From Planctomycetota bacterium (GTDB lineage: Bacteria; Planctomycetota; Planctomycetia; Gemmatales; Gemmataceae), in contig JACQFG010000029.1 in assembly GCA_016200155.1 (NCBI GenBank), forward strand, positions 1,620-8,208: DNA of 6,589 bases, given 5' to 3'. Of this stretch, positions 1-6,517 are shown in pieces. Position 1 is the first letter of the stretch. Every line of letters begins with the position of its first letter. The notes below the pieces were generated by a model. It had not been told where the DNA came from and did not search any database. It was given only the letters and a program-made list of their open reading frames with translations. The position numbers and the translations under genes are program-made.

Positions 1-34
1 CCTCACCGTAGGGACAAGCGGCCTCGCTTGTCCC
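1..34 (-). repeat. Inverted copy of a GGGACAAGCG palindromic repeat
   Basis: Bases 11-34 form a perfect hairpin: 10-base arms GGGACAAGCG and CGCTTGTCCC around a 4-base GCCT loop. With the flanking CCTCACCGTA, the whole segment is the reverse complement of 64-97, matching 33 of 34 bases, so the two copies face each other across 29 bases (35-63). The element may continue left of the window. It resembles dispersed REP-like intergenic palindromes. No T-run follows, so it is not a standard intrinsic terminator. Confidence 0.85.
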
Positions 35-65
35 TGGAGCCCACGGTCGCCATCTCGCGAAAGGG

Positions 66-156
66 GACAAGCGAGGCCGCTTGTCCCTACGGTGAGACAA
101 GCGAGGCCGCTTGTCCCTACGGTGAGACAAGCGAGGCCGTTTGTCCCTACGGTGAG
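66..156 (+). repeat. Three tandem 30-bp palindrome-containing repeats
   Basis: Three head-to-tail copies of a 30-bp unit start at 66, 96 and 126. Each contains GACAAGCG, AGGC, then CGCTTGTC, followed by the tail CCTACGGTGA. The first copy is extended leftwards by GG, giving the full 24-base palindrome at 64-87. The third copy differs by one base (C to T at 140), which turns one stem pair into a wobble in RNA. The array ends 12 bases beyond the stop codon of the GH2 gene, so on the minus strand it lies in that gene's 3' untranslated region. It may stabilise the mRNA end or be a target of a REP-associated transposase; neither can be shown here. Confidence 0.9.
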
Positions 157-168
157 GGGCCAAGACCA

Positions 169-3100
169 CTACCAGCGGAAGAAACGATACGGGTCGTCCC
201 ATTCGCCGGGCACGTCGAGATACAGCCCGCGCAGCCAGCGGTTCTCGCCGTCGGCCGCCGGAGCCGTGAAGCGATCGAGCACCGGCGTCGTGCTGGCGGC
301 CCCGAGATTTGCCGCCAGGCGGGTGACGGCACACGAGGATCGACGGAAGGTGCGCTTGATGTTCATCGTTTTGGTCGGATCGAAATGCCACGGCACCATC
401 TGGCAGAAGACGACGCTGCCGTCCTTGGCATGGGCGAGCACGCCGTTGCCGACGATGGTCGGGCCGAGATCGACGAGGTTGAGCCCGCGCGGATCGCGGT
501 TGTGGACGTCGGCAGGGGCGACGCCGGCGAGCACCGACTTGACGCCGGGCGCATCGAAGTGGGCCGCGATGTGCTCCGCTTTTTTCATCGCCACATGGGC
601 AGGCAGGAAAGCGTTGGCGTCGGCTTCATCGAGGCCCAGCGCGAGCACGCGACCGCCGGACTTGAGCCAGGCGGCGATGTCGGCGGCATCGTTCTTGAGT
701 TGTTTGCCGCCGCCGGGGCCGACGATCAGCACGCTGTTGGACGCCAATCGGTCCTTTGCATAATCGTCAACCTTGAAACGAGCGGCTTGCAGGTGCTTCT
801 TGCCTGCGATTTCGCCGGCGTAGATCACGTTGCCCTGGGGCCGTGGCTTCCATTTCGACGCATGACCCAGGAGGTTGCGCGTCAGCACGTCGGCGGCCGG
901 GTCGTTCTCGGTTCGGCCCGTCACGTCCATCTGGCAGAACCAGACGGCGCCCTTGCCCTCGCGATATTCCAGCAGCGGACAGTACTGCAAGGCATAGCCG
1001 CCGTCGACGATCGACAGGAAATCGCCGCACGCCGGCTTCTCGATCAGCACCGACGCGACGTTGCCCCGATTCCCGCACCGCCACACGCGCGGCACCTCGA
1101 TGCCACACCACTTGACCGTCGGCCCATAGCGCGGCCGCAGCGTGTAATCGAGCCGCGGCGACGACAGCGTCGCCTCGCCGCGCCAGTCGTGCAGGTGCTC
1201 GGCCTTCAGCCCCGCCAGCAGCGGATGATCCGGCACGCGCGCAAACACCTCGCGCAATCCGTACTCGGCGATACGGAAGCCGAATCGCTGCTCCAACGTC
1301 TTCGCACTTTGCTCGAAGACGACGACCTTCAGGCCATCGCGCACCCGGCTCACGTCCGGCCCCGGGCCGTCCGGCGTCAGCGCGTCCTTGCCGACGATCA
1401 GCAGATCGAAGTCTGTCAGATCGGCCTTTGCATCGATGGTCTTGAATGCGACCTTCAGGCCCTTGAGCAGCTTCGCGGTTTCGCCCTTCGGGTCGTAAAG
1501 TGCGATACTGTTCGGCCCTTCCCGCGAATCGTCGGGCGGCGGCAGAACGTGGAGCAGGAACGTATCGTTTTGCGTCCCCTCCTCGTCGAATCGAAAGGTC
1601 GCCGTCAGGGCATAGGTTCCCGGACGAAACGTCGGCGCGAGCGGGATGCGCACCAGGATGCGTTCCTGCTGGCCTGCGGGGATCGCGACCTTCTTGCGGC
1701 CGAGGAACGCCGGCTTGAGCGACCATTCGCAATCGCACGTCACCGGTTCGCGCGAGTTGTTGATGATGATGAGCTGCTTCTCGATGATTTCGCCGGGCCG
1801 ATAATTGTGGTCCTTGGACGTGAAGGCGCCGGGCTTGCCGGCGATGTAGGCCAGTAGCGGCATGTTGTTGCGCATCAGCGCCTTGGCCGGCTCGGTCGCG
1901 ATCCAGTCGCTCGCCTCGAAATCGGTGACGAACTGAAAATTCTGCCGATGTGTGTAGTCGGCACTGAAGCCGGGCTTTTGCAGAGTGTCCCAGTCGATCT
2001 TGAAGTCGCGTCGGCCTCGGTTGACGCCGTCTTTGAGCTTCCAGTAGATGTGATGCTCCCACGGCGAGTTCGCGGAGAGGCCGTGCGTGCGAAAGGCTCG
2101 CCAATTGTCGGTGATGTAGCGGGCGAAGATCTCGGCACGCTCGTCGAAGTCGCGTGCCCCGACATGGTGCGGATACTCCCAGCGATGCCAGAGGTTGCCG
2201 GCCGCGAACTGCTTCGCCTCGAAGCGGAGGTTCTGCTTCTCGCGCTCGCTGATCTTGTAGGCGCGATCGCCGACGAACTGGGCGTTCCACTCCGCCAGGC
2301 AAAACTCCCACGGCACCTTGGCGCTGCCGAAGCTGCGTTCGCCCTTGTACCAGCCGCGATACATCGTCCAGTCCCACGAGAACGGCACGCCATACTCGAC
2401 CGGGAACATCGGCTTGACGCCCTTTTGCGACCAGTGCTCGAACCAATCGGAGACTTCCTGGATCGGCGCGAAGTTGATGTAAAAGTTGCTCGTGTGCATC
2501 GAGCCGAGGTTCCCGGAGGAATGGTGATAAACGATGCGCTCCGGGTCGAAACGCTTGACGATCGCCTCGGCCCGCAGCGCGAGCTTGGCGTTGTTCGTCG
2601 ACCAGGCGTCCTTGCGCGGATCGCGCAGCCCATCGATCAGGTCGGGGTTCATGTCCTCGTCGTAGCCGGTCGCATTGTGGCTCATCGAATAGGCGACGAC
2701 CGACGGATGGTTCTGGGCCACCCGCACATAGAACTCGGCATGATGCGCATAATCGCGGTCGGCGTCCTTCGACTTCCAGTCATAATGCCCGAAGTGCGGC
2801 TGCGAGAAGCCGACGAGCATGCCGACGTCGTCGGCCGCACGCAGGATTTCGTCGAAGCCGACATGCGAGCCGGGCTGGCAGCCATAGTTGTGGGTGTAGA
2901 CGAAATTGATGCCGAAGCTCTTGAGCCGCTTCATCGTTTCGAGAGCGCCGTCATAGCTGGCCGAGCGGGCGCCGATCTGGGCATTGTCGAGCGGCACCGC
3001 GGAGAGGAAGATGCGCGAGCCGTTGAGATAGAAATCCTTGCCGTCGATCCAGAACTCGCGGAAGCCATGGCGAAAATCGTAATGCGCATCGAGCAACTTG

Positions 3101-4059
3101 CCACCCATTTCGGCAAGGGAGACCTGCACTGTGTACATATTCTGCGGCGTATGGGTGTCCCAGAGCTTCTCAGGCAGCCATGGGAAGATATTTCCCAAAC
3201 CAACAAGGCCATCCTTGACGTCGATTGCGCGGAAATCCTTCGTATATTCGCGGAGAATCGAGCCGTCATGTTCGCGGATCTTGAAATGGAGTTGGTAACG
3301 CCCATCCACGGCGAGGCCTTCAATGGTGGTGGTGAACCTGACGTCCTTCCTACGAACTGAAGTGGTCACCTTGACATTCGTAATCCTTGGCCCCGAGGGA
3401 GTACTGGTGAGCCAGACATCGCCACACAAACCGCGGCGTTCGACGGTCCCCTTTACCTCCCGTGCCGCATTGGTGTCGTTGTAGGACAGCAACACCCCCT
3501 TGAGCGGCATGGCGACGACGAGCAGGCTGAGCATGTGCTTGCTGCCGGGCTTGCACACTTTGGTCAGATCGACTTCGCCGGCGGGAAAGCGGATCTCGCC
3601 GGCCTTCTTGCCATCGACGAAGACGATCGCGTAGGAGTTGACGTACTCGGCATTCAATGCGATGCGCCGCTCGGTCCAGTCGGCGGGAACGGTGAACTCG
3701 CGTTGATACCACGCCGCGCTGAGGTTGCGAACATCCGCGTTCTTCCAGCTTGGATGAACGTGCAGTGTCTGGCAATCCTCTTGAATGTAGCTCGAAGCGC
3801 CCGGCCAGAAGCCGGGGACCTTGAAGTAGCCCCACTTGTCCGCCGGCACATCGGCCGACTTCTCGCTCGCCGGCTGCCAGCGCCACAGGCCATTCAGGCA
3901 GACGCGTTCGCGCGAAGACGTCTTTTCGCGATGGGCTTTGTCGAGGTCCCAGACAGCCTTGACGCCGGCCGGAAGCTCGCCTGCCTGCGCGACAGCGGCC
4001 ATTGCCAAGATGACCACAAACGATGCGGTGCAGACGATGAGAATGCCGGGCCGTTTCAT
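169..4059 (-). CDS. Secreted GH2-type glycoside hydrolase-like protein, multidomain
   Basis: This 1296-residue protein is probably exported. Residues 1-26 are a Sec signal peptide ending AQA before Gly27. The order resembles glycoside hydrolase family 2: a jelly-roll sugar-binding domain (about 50-220, with LNGLWRW and WYQREF), an immunoglobulin-like domain (about 225-330) and a TIM barrel (about 335-660). FPVEYG at 552-557 fits the nucleophile site (Glu555). The usual acid/base motif Asn-Glu is replaced by YSMSHNA (457-463), so Ala463 stands where Glu is expected; activity and substrate are therefore uncertain. A further Ig-like segment (about 745-838) and two Rossmann-like, glutamine-amidotransferase-type segments (about 850-1070 and 1105-1250) follow. 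The protein ends GEWDDPYRFFRW. The start is supported by a GAGG ribosome site five bases upstream and by the signal peptide. The C-terminal domain names are judged from pattern and are less certain than the GH2 core. Confidence 0.88.
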   Translation of the reverse strand: MKRPGILIVCTASFVVILAMAAVAQAGELPAGVKAVWDLDKAHREKTSSRERVCLNGLWRWQPASEKSADVPADKWGYFKVPGFWPGASSYIQEDCQTLHVHPSWKNADVRNLSAAWYQREFTVPADWTERRIALNAEYVNSYAIVFVDGKKAGEIRFPAGEVDLTKVCKPGSKHMLSLLVVAMPLKGVLLSYNDTNAAREVKGTVERRGLCGDVWLTSTPSGPRITNVKVTTSVRRKDVRFTTTIEGLAVDGRYQLHFKIREHDGSILREYTKDFRAIDVKDGLVGLGNIFPWLPEKLWDTHTPQNMYTVQVSLAEMGGKLLDAHYDFRHGFREFWIDGKDFYLNGSRIFLSAVPLDNAQIGARSASYDGALETMKRLKSFGINFVYTHNYGCQPGSHVGFDEILRAADDVGMLVGFSQPHFGHYDWKSKDADRDYAHHAEFYVRVAQNHPSVVAYSMSHNATGYDEDMNPDLIDGLRDPRKDAWSTNNAKLALRAEAIVKRFDPERIVYHHSSGNLGSMHTSNFYINFAPIQEVSDWFEHWSQKGVKPMFPVEYGVPFSWDWTMYRGWYKGERSFGSAKVPWEFCLAEWNAQFVGDRAYKISEREKQNLRFEAKQFAAGNLWHRWEYPHHVGARDFDERAEIFARYITDNWRAFRTHGLSANSPWEHHIYWKLKDGVNRGRRDFKIDWDTLQKPGFSADYTHRQNFQFVTDFEASDWIATEPAKALMRNNMPLLAYIAGKPGAFTSKDHNYRPGEIIEKQLIIINNSREPVTCDCEWSLKPAFLGRKKVAIPAGQQERILVRIPLAPTFRPGTYALTATFRFDEEGTQNDTFLLHVLPPPDDSREGPNSIALYDPKGETAKLLKGLKVAFKTIDAKADLTDFDLLIVGKDALTPDGPGPDVSRVRDGLKVVVFEQSAKTLEQRFGFRIAEYGLREVFARVPDHPLLAGLKAEHLHDWRGEATLSSPRLDYTLRPRYGPTVKWCGIEVPRVWRCGNRGNVASVLIEKPACGDFLSIVDGGYALQYCPLLEYREGKGAVWFCQMDVTGRTENDPAADVLTRNLLGHASKWKPRPQGNVIYAGEIAGKKHLQAARFKVDDYAKDRLASNSVLIVGPGGGKQLKNDAADIAAWLKSGGRVLALGLDEADANAFLPAHVAMKKAEHIAAHFDAPGVKSVLAGVAPADVHNRDPRGLNLVDLGPTIVGNGVLAHAKDGSVVFCQMVPWHFDPTKTMNIKRTFRRSSCAVTRLAANLGAASTTPVLDRFTAPAADGENRWLRGLYLDVPGEWDDPYRFFRW

Positions 4060-4064
4060 GGCGA

Positions 4065-4068
4065 CCTC
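4065..4068 (-). promoter_or_regulatory. Ribosome binding site of the GH2-type gene
   Basis: On the minus strand GAGG lies five bases before the ATG at 4059-4057 (context ACGAGGTCGCCATG). It supports this start, which also places a clean signal peptide at the N-terminus. Confidence 0.7.
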
Positions 4069-4087
4069 GTTTCGTGAAGGGGAATCA

Positions 4088-4203
4088 GAACCACGGGGGA
4101 CACGGGGGACACGGGGGAATGCAGGAGAAGGTAATTGGAAGATGCGACCGTTTCAGTTTGACTGGCCTGGAATTCCCCGTGCTCCCCGTGTCCCCCGTGG
4201 TTC
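4088..4203. repeat. Imperfect inverted repeat of 9-bp G-rich units
   Basis: The left arm (4088-4120) reads GAACC followed by three copies of ACGGGGGAC-like 9-mers starting at 4093, 4102 and 4111. The right arm (4172-4203) is its reverse complement with small changes. The outer 20 bases pair perfectly; further in there is a two-base swap and one missing G. About 51 unique bases separate the arms. The element fills most of the gap between the SRPBCC and GH2 genes, and its right end reaches into the SRPBCC stop codon. A transcript reading through would form a strong GC-rich stem. No T-run follows, so termination is not assured. Confidence 0.88.
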
Positions 4204-4654
4204 ACTGAGGAGCGAAGATTTCCCGCAGTTTCCGTTCGCGGTACGCCATCAGTTTTTCGAGGTCCTTGCGGATGCCGTCGGCGGTGATGAGGTAGCCGAG
4301 CATGCCGCCGGGCGGATCGTAATCGATCATCTCGACGATCTTCGTGCCGGCGTCGGTCGCGTGAAAGTGATTGGCGTGGACCCAGCGTTTGAGCGGGCCC
4401 TGCTTCTGCTCGACGATGATCAGCTTCTCATGCTCGAACGTCAGGACCTCGTGGGTCATCTGCTGCGAGATGCCCCAGCGCCGGCCTTTCCAGACGAGCC
4501 GCGCGCCGAGCATCAGCACGTCCGGCGCCGTCAGCAGCTCCAGGTTCAAGTCGGGCGGCGCGAGCTGGACGAGGTTCTTCGGTTTCGTCAAGAACGCGAA
4601 TACGTCCGACAGGGGGCGAGCGATTTCCAGCGTGACGCTATAATGATGAGGCAT
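4202..4654 (-). CDS. SRPBCC (START-like) family protein
   Basis: This 150-residue protein matches the small SRPBCC ligand-binding fold in length and pattern: an N-terminal strand and helix (HHYSVTLEIARPLSDVFAFL, 3-22), a curved sheet including WKGRRWGISQQMTHEV (55-70) and GPLKRWVHANHF (86-97), and a long C-terminal helix (about 124-147). Such proteins form a hydrophobic pocket; the ligand here is unknown. There is no signal peptide, so it is probably cytoplasmic. I chose the ATG at 4654-4652 because GAGGG precedes it by six bases and the fold begins there. Upstream in-frame ATGs, such as 4684-4682, would add residues unlike the family and would overlap miaA. The TGA stop lies within the end of the neighbouring inverted repeat. 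It points the same way as the GH2-type gene, 142 bases ahead of it, but a functional link is not evident. Confidence 0.85.
   Translation of the reverse strand: MPHHYSVTLEIARPLSDVFAFLTKPKNLVQLAPPDLNLELLTAPDVLMLGARLVWKGRRWGISQQMTHEVLTFEHEKLIIVEQKQGPLKRWVHANHFHATDAGTKIVEMIDYDPPGGMLGYLITADGIRKDLEKLMAYRERKLREIFAPQ
4639..4644 (+). promoter_or_regulatory. Possible -10 box for miaA (TATAAT)
   Basis: A perfect TATAAT lies 38 bases before the first miaA ATG, which would put transcription start near 4651. No good -35 hexamer is seen 16-18 bases upstream. The box lies within the first codons of the divergent SRPBCC gene, so the match may be chance. Confidence 0.35.
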
Positions 4655-4660
4655 CGACGG

Positions 4661-4665
4661 CCCTC
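4661..4665 (-). promoter_or_regulatory. Ribosome binding site of the SRPBCC gene
   Basis: On the minus strand GAGGG lies six bases before the ATG at 4654-4652. This decides the start in favour of the 150-residue product over longer in-frame alternatives. Confidence 0.65.
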
Positions 4666-4682
4666 GTGGTAATGATCTTGTC

Positions 4683-5711
4683 ATGGTAATCGCCCCGCCC
4701 CGGAAAATCGACCCCGATTCCATGCTTCCTTTCCCTTTCGAAAACGCCCTGGTGCTGACCGGTCCGACCGGTTCGGGCAAGACGCAGCTCGGCATCGAGC
4801 TGGCCCGGCGCATGGACGCCGAAATCATCTCGATGGATTCGATGGCCGTCTATCGCCGCATGAACGTCGGCACCGCCAAGCCGACGCTGGAACAGCGGGC
4901 GATCGTGCCGCATCACCTCGTCGACGTGCTGGAACCCTGGGAATCCGCCAACGTCGCCTGGTGGCTCGATCACGCGAAGGTCTGCGCAACGGAGATCGAA
5001 TCGCGCGGCAAGCAAGTGCTGTTCGTCGGCGGCACGCCGCTTTATCTGAAGGCATTGATCTGCGGCCTGTTCGAAGGCCCCCCCGCCGACGCCACGATCC
5101 GCACCCGCCTCACGGAAGAAGCTTCAACCGCCGGCTCCGACTCGCTGCACGGGCGACTCGCAGCGATTGACCCGATCAGTGCCACGCGGATTCATCCCAA
5201 CGATGTCCGCCGCATCATCCGCGCACTGGAGGTCCACGAGCTGACGGGCAAGCCGATCGGCGAATGGCAAACCCAGTGGGCAGTCGGCAGTCAGCAGTCG
5301 GCAGTGGGCAGTCGCCAATCAATACTGCCAACTGCCGACTGCCCACTGCCAACTGGACCTGCAGACTGCCCACTGCCAACTGTCCTCTGGCTCGAATTGC
5401 CGCGCGAACTGCTTTATGAGCGCATCAACCGCCGGGTCGTCGAAATGTTCGCGGGCGGACTATTGGACGAGGGACGTCAGCTGCGATCGGGGGAGCGTCC
5501 ATTAGGCCTTGAAGCGAGCAAGGCCCTGGGGTATAAGGAAATCTTCGAAGTACTCGACGGGACGATCACGCAGGAGGAAGCGATTGTGCGGGTGCAAACG
5601 CGCAGCCGCAACTTTGCGAAGCGGCAACTTGCTTGGTTTCGACATCTCCCGGAATGTCGCCCCATTACGATGGAATTGACTTGGACCCTTTGGCAGTCCA
5701 GAATAAGATAG
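4683..5711 (+). CDS. miaA: tRNA dimethylallyltransferase (A37 prenyltransferase)
   Basis: MiaA transfers a dimethylallyl group from dimethylallyl diphosphate to N6 of adenosine 37 in tRNAs that read codons starting with U; it acts in the cytoplasm. Visible family motifs, in order: P-loop GPTGSGKT (27-34); DSMAVYRRMNVGTAKP (52-67), whose Asp is the expected general base; HHLVDVLEP (77-85); VGGTPLYLKAL (115-125); a segment ending GKPIGEWQTQW at 199; LPRELLYERINRRV (239-252); ALGYKE (281-286); and RNFAKRQLAWFR (309-320). Length is 342 against roughly 300-315 in most relatives. The excess is residues 200-233, encoded by a 7-bp repeat tract that keeps the frame. All motifs on both sides are intact, so the enzyme is probably functional. 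The start is uncertain: ATG at 4683 gives the longest product, while ATG at 4722 would put the P-loop at residue 14, nearer the family norm. Neither has a clear ribosome site. Confidence 0.95.
   Translation: MVIAPPRKIDPDSMLPFPFENALVLTGPTGSGKTQLGIELARRMDAEIISMDSMAVYRRMNVGTAKPTLEQRAIVPHHLVDVLEPWESANVAWWLDHAKVCATEIESRGKQVLFVGGTPLYLKALICGLFEGPPADATIRTRLTEEASTAGSDSLHGRLAAIDPISATRIHPNDVRRIIRALEVHELTGKPIGEWQTQWAVGSQQSAVGSRQSILPTADCPLPTGPADCPLPTVLWLELPRELLYERINRRVVEMFAGGLLDEGRQLRSGERPLGLEASKALGYKEIFEVLDGTITQEEAIVRVQTRSRNFAKRQLAWFRHLPECRPITMELTWTLWQSRIR
5274..5382. repeat. Heptamer-based inverted repeat inside miaA
   Basis: The tract starts with six 7-bp units of the form CAGTNNG (5274-5315; the sixth ends in C), then turns into their reverse complement (units ending ACTGCC). 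Bases 5274-5291 and 5331-5348 are perfect 18-base inverted arms with a 39-base loop. A second pairing, 5295-5313 with 5337-5355, matches 18 of 19 bases with a 23-base loop. The 19-mer GACTGCCCACTGCCAACTG occurs twice, at 5337-5355 and 5364-5382. The tract encodes low-complexity residues such as AVGSQQSAVGS and two copies of ADCPLPT. It looks like an inserted or expanded element accepted in a protein loop. Confidence 0.9.
5676..5704 (+). promoter_or_regulatory. Possible promoter for the FHA gene
   Basis: TTGACT (5676-5681), five of six bases matching the sigma-70 -35 consensus, is followed after exactly 17 bases by CAGAAT (5699-5704), four of six matching -10. It lies in the last codons of miaA, about 85 bases before the FHA start. 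If real, the FHA gene can be transcribed separately from miaA. The -10 match is weak. Confidence 0.35.
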
Positions 5712-5773
5712 ATACTCCACTCTATCCGTATCGTGGTTTTTATTCGCAGAACGCAACGCCGTTCGCGGCAGGC

Positions 5774-5778
5774 AGGAG
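5774..5778 (+). promoter_or_regulatory. Ribosome binding site of the FHA gene
   Basis: AGGAG lies ten bases before the ATG at 5789. It favours this start over in-frame ATGs at 5633 and 5654, which lie inside miaA. Confidence 0.6.
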
Positions 5779-5788
5779 TCCACCACCC

Positions 5789-6517
5789 ATGGCGAAAGCC
5801 TCGGTGACCTTTCAGGTGCTGGAAGGAATCGATCGCGGCCGCATCTACCGCGAAGTTCCGATCCCGGTGACCATCGGCCGGGAGGAAGGGAACACCCTGC
5901 GCCTCAACGACGAGCGCGTCAGCCGGTTCCACGCCAAAGTTCAGCTCGACGGCGACGACTTCATCCTGACCGACCTGGAAAGCACCAACGGCACGCGCGT
6001 CAACGGCACCGCGGTGCAGATCCGCCGCCTGCGCATCGGCGATCGCGTCGGCGTCGGGCGGTCGCTGCTCCTGTTCGGCTCCAACGAGGAGATCGCCGCC
6101 CGCATGGCGAGCCTCGCCGACGTCAGCGCTTCGCCGGCGCCGCTGGGCCCCCTCGGCGGCTACTCCGACGATCCCGATCCCGGCCGCCAGACCGTTGCCG
6201 GCCAGATCGACATGAACCTCGATTTCGACATCAAGTCCACCGAGCCGGCGCGCCTGACCGACGACGCCCTGTTCATCGGCAACAAGGCCCTGCCGCCGTT
6301 GCCCCTCAAGATGACGCCCTCGCAAGCCGCACGCCTGGCCGAGATCCTCGACTACCTCCACCAGGGCCTGATCCAGGCGACCGACAACATCCAGGCCCGC
6401 GACGACGGCTCGCAGGTCACACTCGACTACGCCGACTGGCAGCGCCTCCTCGCCGTGCAGATGCTGCTGGCCCGCTACCTCCGCATGGTCGCCGACCCGC
6501 CGGACACGCCGTCCTGA
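5789..6517 (+). CDS. FHA-domain protein with conserved-looking C-terminal helical region
   Basis: This 242-residue protein begins with a forkhead-associated (FHA) domain at about residues 5-98. Such domains bind phosphothreonine peptides, so it probably docks to a target of a Ser/Thr kinase. The signature residues are present: Gly30-Arg31, SRFH (45-48) and STNGTRVNG (65-73). A polar linker rich in Pro, Gly and Asp follows (about 99-170), then two predicted helical stretches, 176-201 and 214-235, the latter rich in Leu, Ala and Arg. I do not recognise this C-terminal part; it could mediate self-association or partner binding. There is no signal peptide or clear membrane segment, so it is likely cytoplasmic. 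The start at 5789 has an AGGAG site and begins just before the first FHA strand; longer starts would overlap miaA and add unlike residues. No kinase or phosphatase gene lies in the window, so its partner is unknown. Confidence 0.88.
   Translation: MAKASVTFQVLEGIDRGRIYREVPIPVTIGREEGNTLRLNDERVSRFHAKVQLDGDDFILTDLESTNGTRVNGTAVQIRRLRIGDRVGVGRSLLLFGSNEEIAARMASLADVSASPAPLGPLGGYSDDPDPGRQTVAGQIDMNLDFDIKSTEPARLTDDALFIGNKALPPLPLKMTPSQAARLAEILDYLHQGLIQATDNIQARDDGSQVTLDYADWQRLLAVQMLLARYLRMVADPPDTPS

Noticed and set aside
66..156. CRISPR array
   Set aside because: The 30-bp units are directly adjacent with no unique spacers between them.
1..156. Intrinsic terminator for the GH2-type gene
   Set aside because: The hairpins are strong, but no T-run follows any of them on the minus strand.
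28..1857. Long plus-strand open frame (609 codons) opposite the GH2-type gene
   Set aside because: It is antisense to a gene with a signal peptide, ribosome site and family motifs. Its product is rich in Arg, Val and His with no recognisable domain, and it starts in the palindromic repeats. It is what GC-rich codon use produces on the opposite strand.
1948..3360. Second plus-strand open frame (470 codons) opposite the GH2-type gene
   Set aside because: Same reason: it lies antisense to the barrel and Ig-like regions and its product shows no domain.
3836..4672. Plus-strand open frame (278 codons) crossing the G-rich inverted repeat
   Set aside because: It reads through the repeat as Gly-Thr-Arg units and is antisense to the SRPBCC gene and the GH2 start; no motif supports it.
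4655..4828. Longer SRPBCC protein starting inside miaA
   Set aside because: The extra 58 residues are antisense to the conserved P-loop region of miaA and do not resemble SRPBCC proteins; the GAGGG site fits the shorter form.
5633..5788. N-terminal extension of the FHA protein from upstream ATGs
   Set aside because: It would overlap the end of miaA, add residues unlike an FHA protein, and ignore the AGGAG site before 5789.
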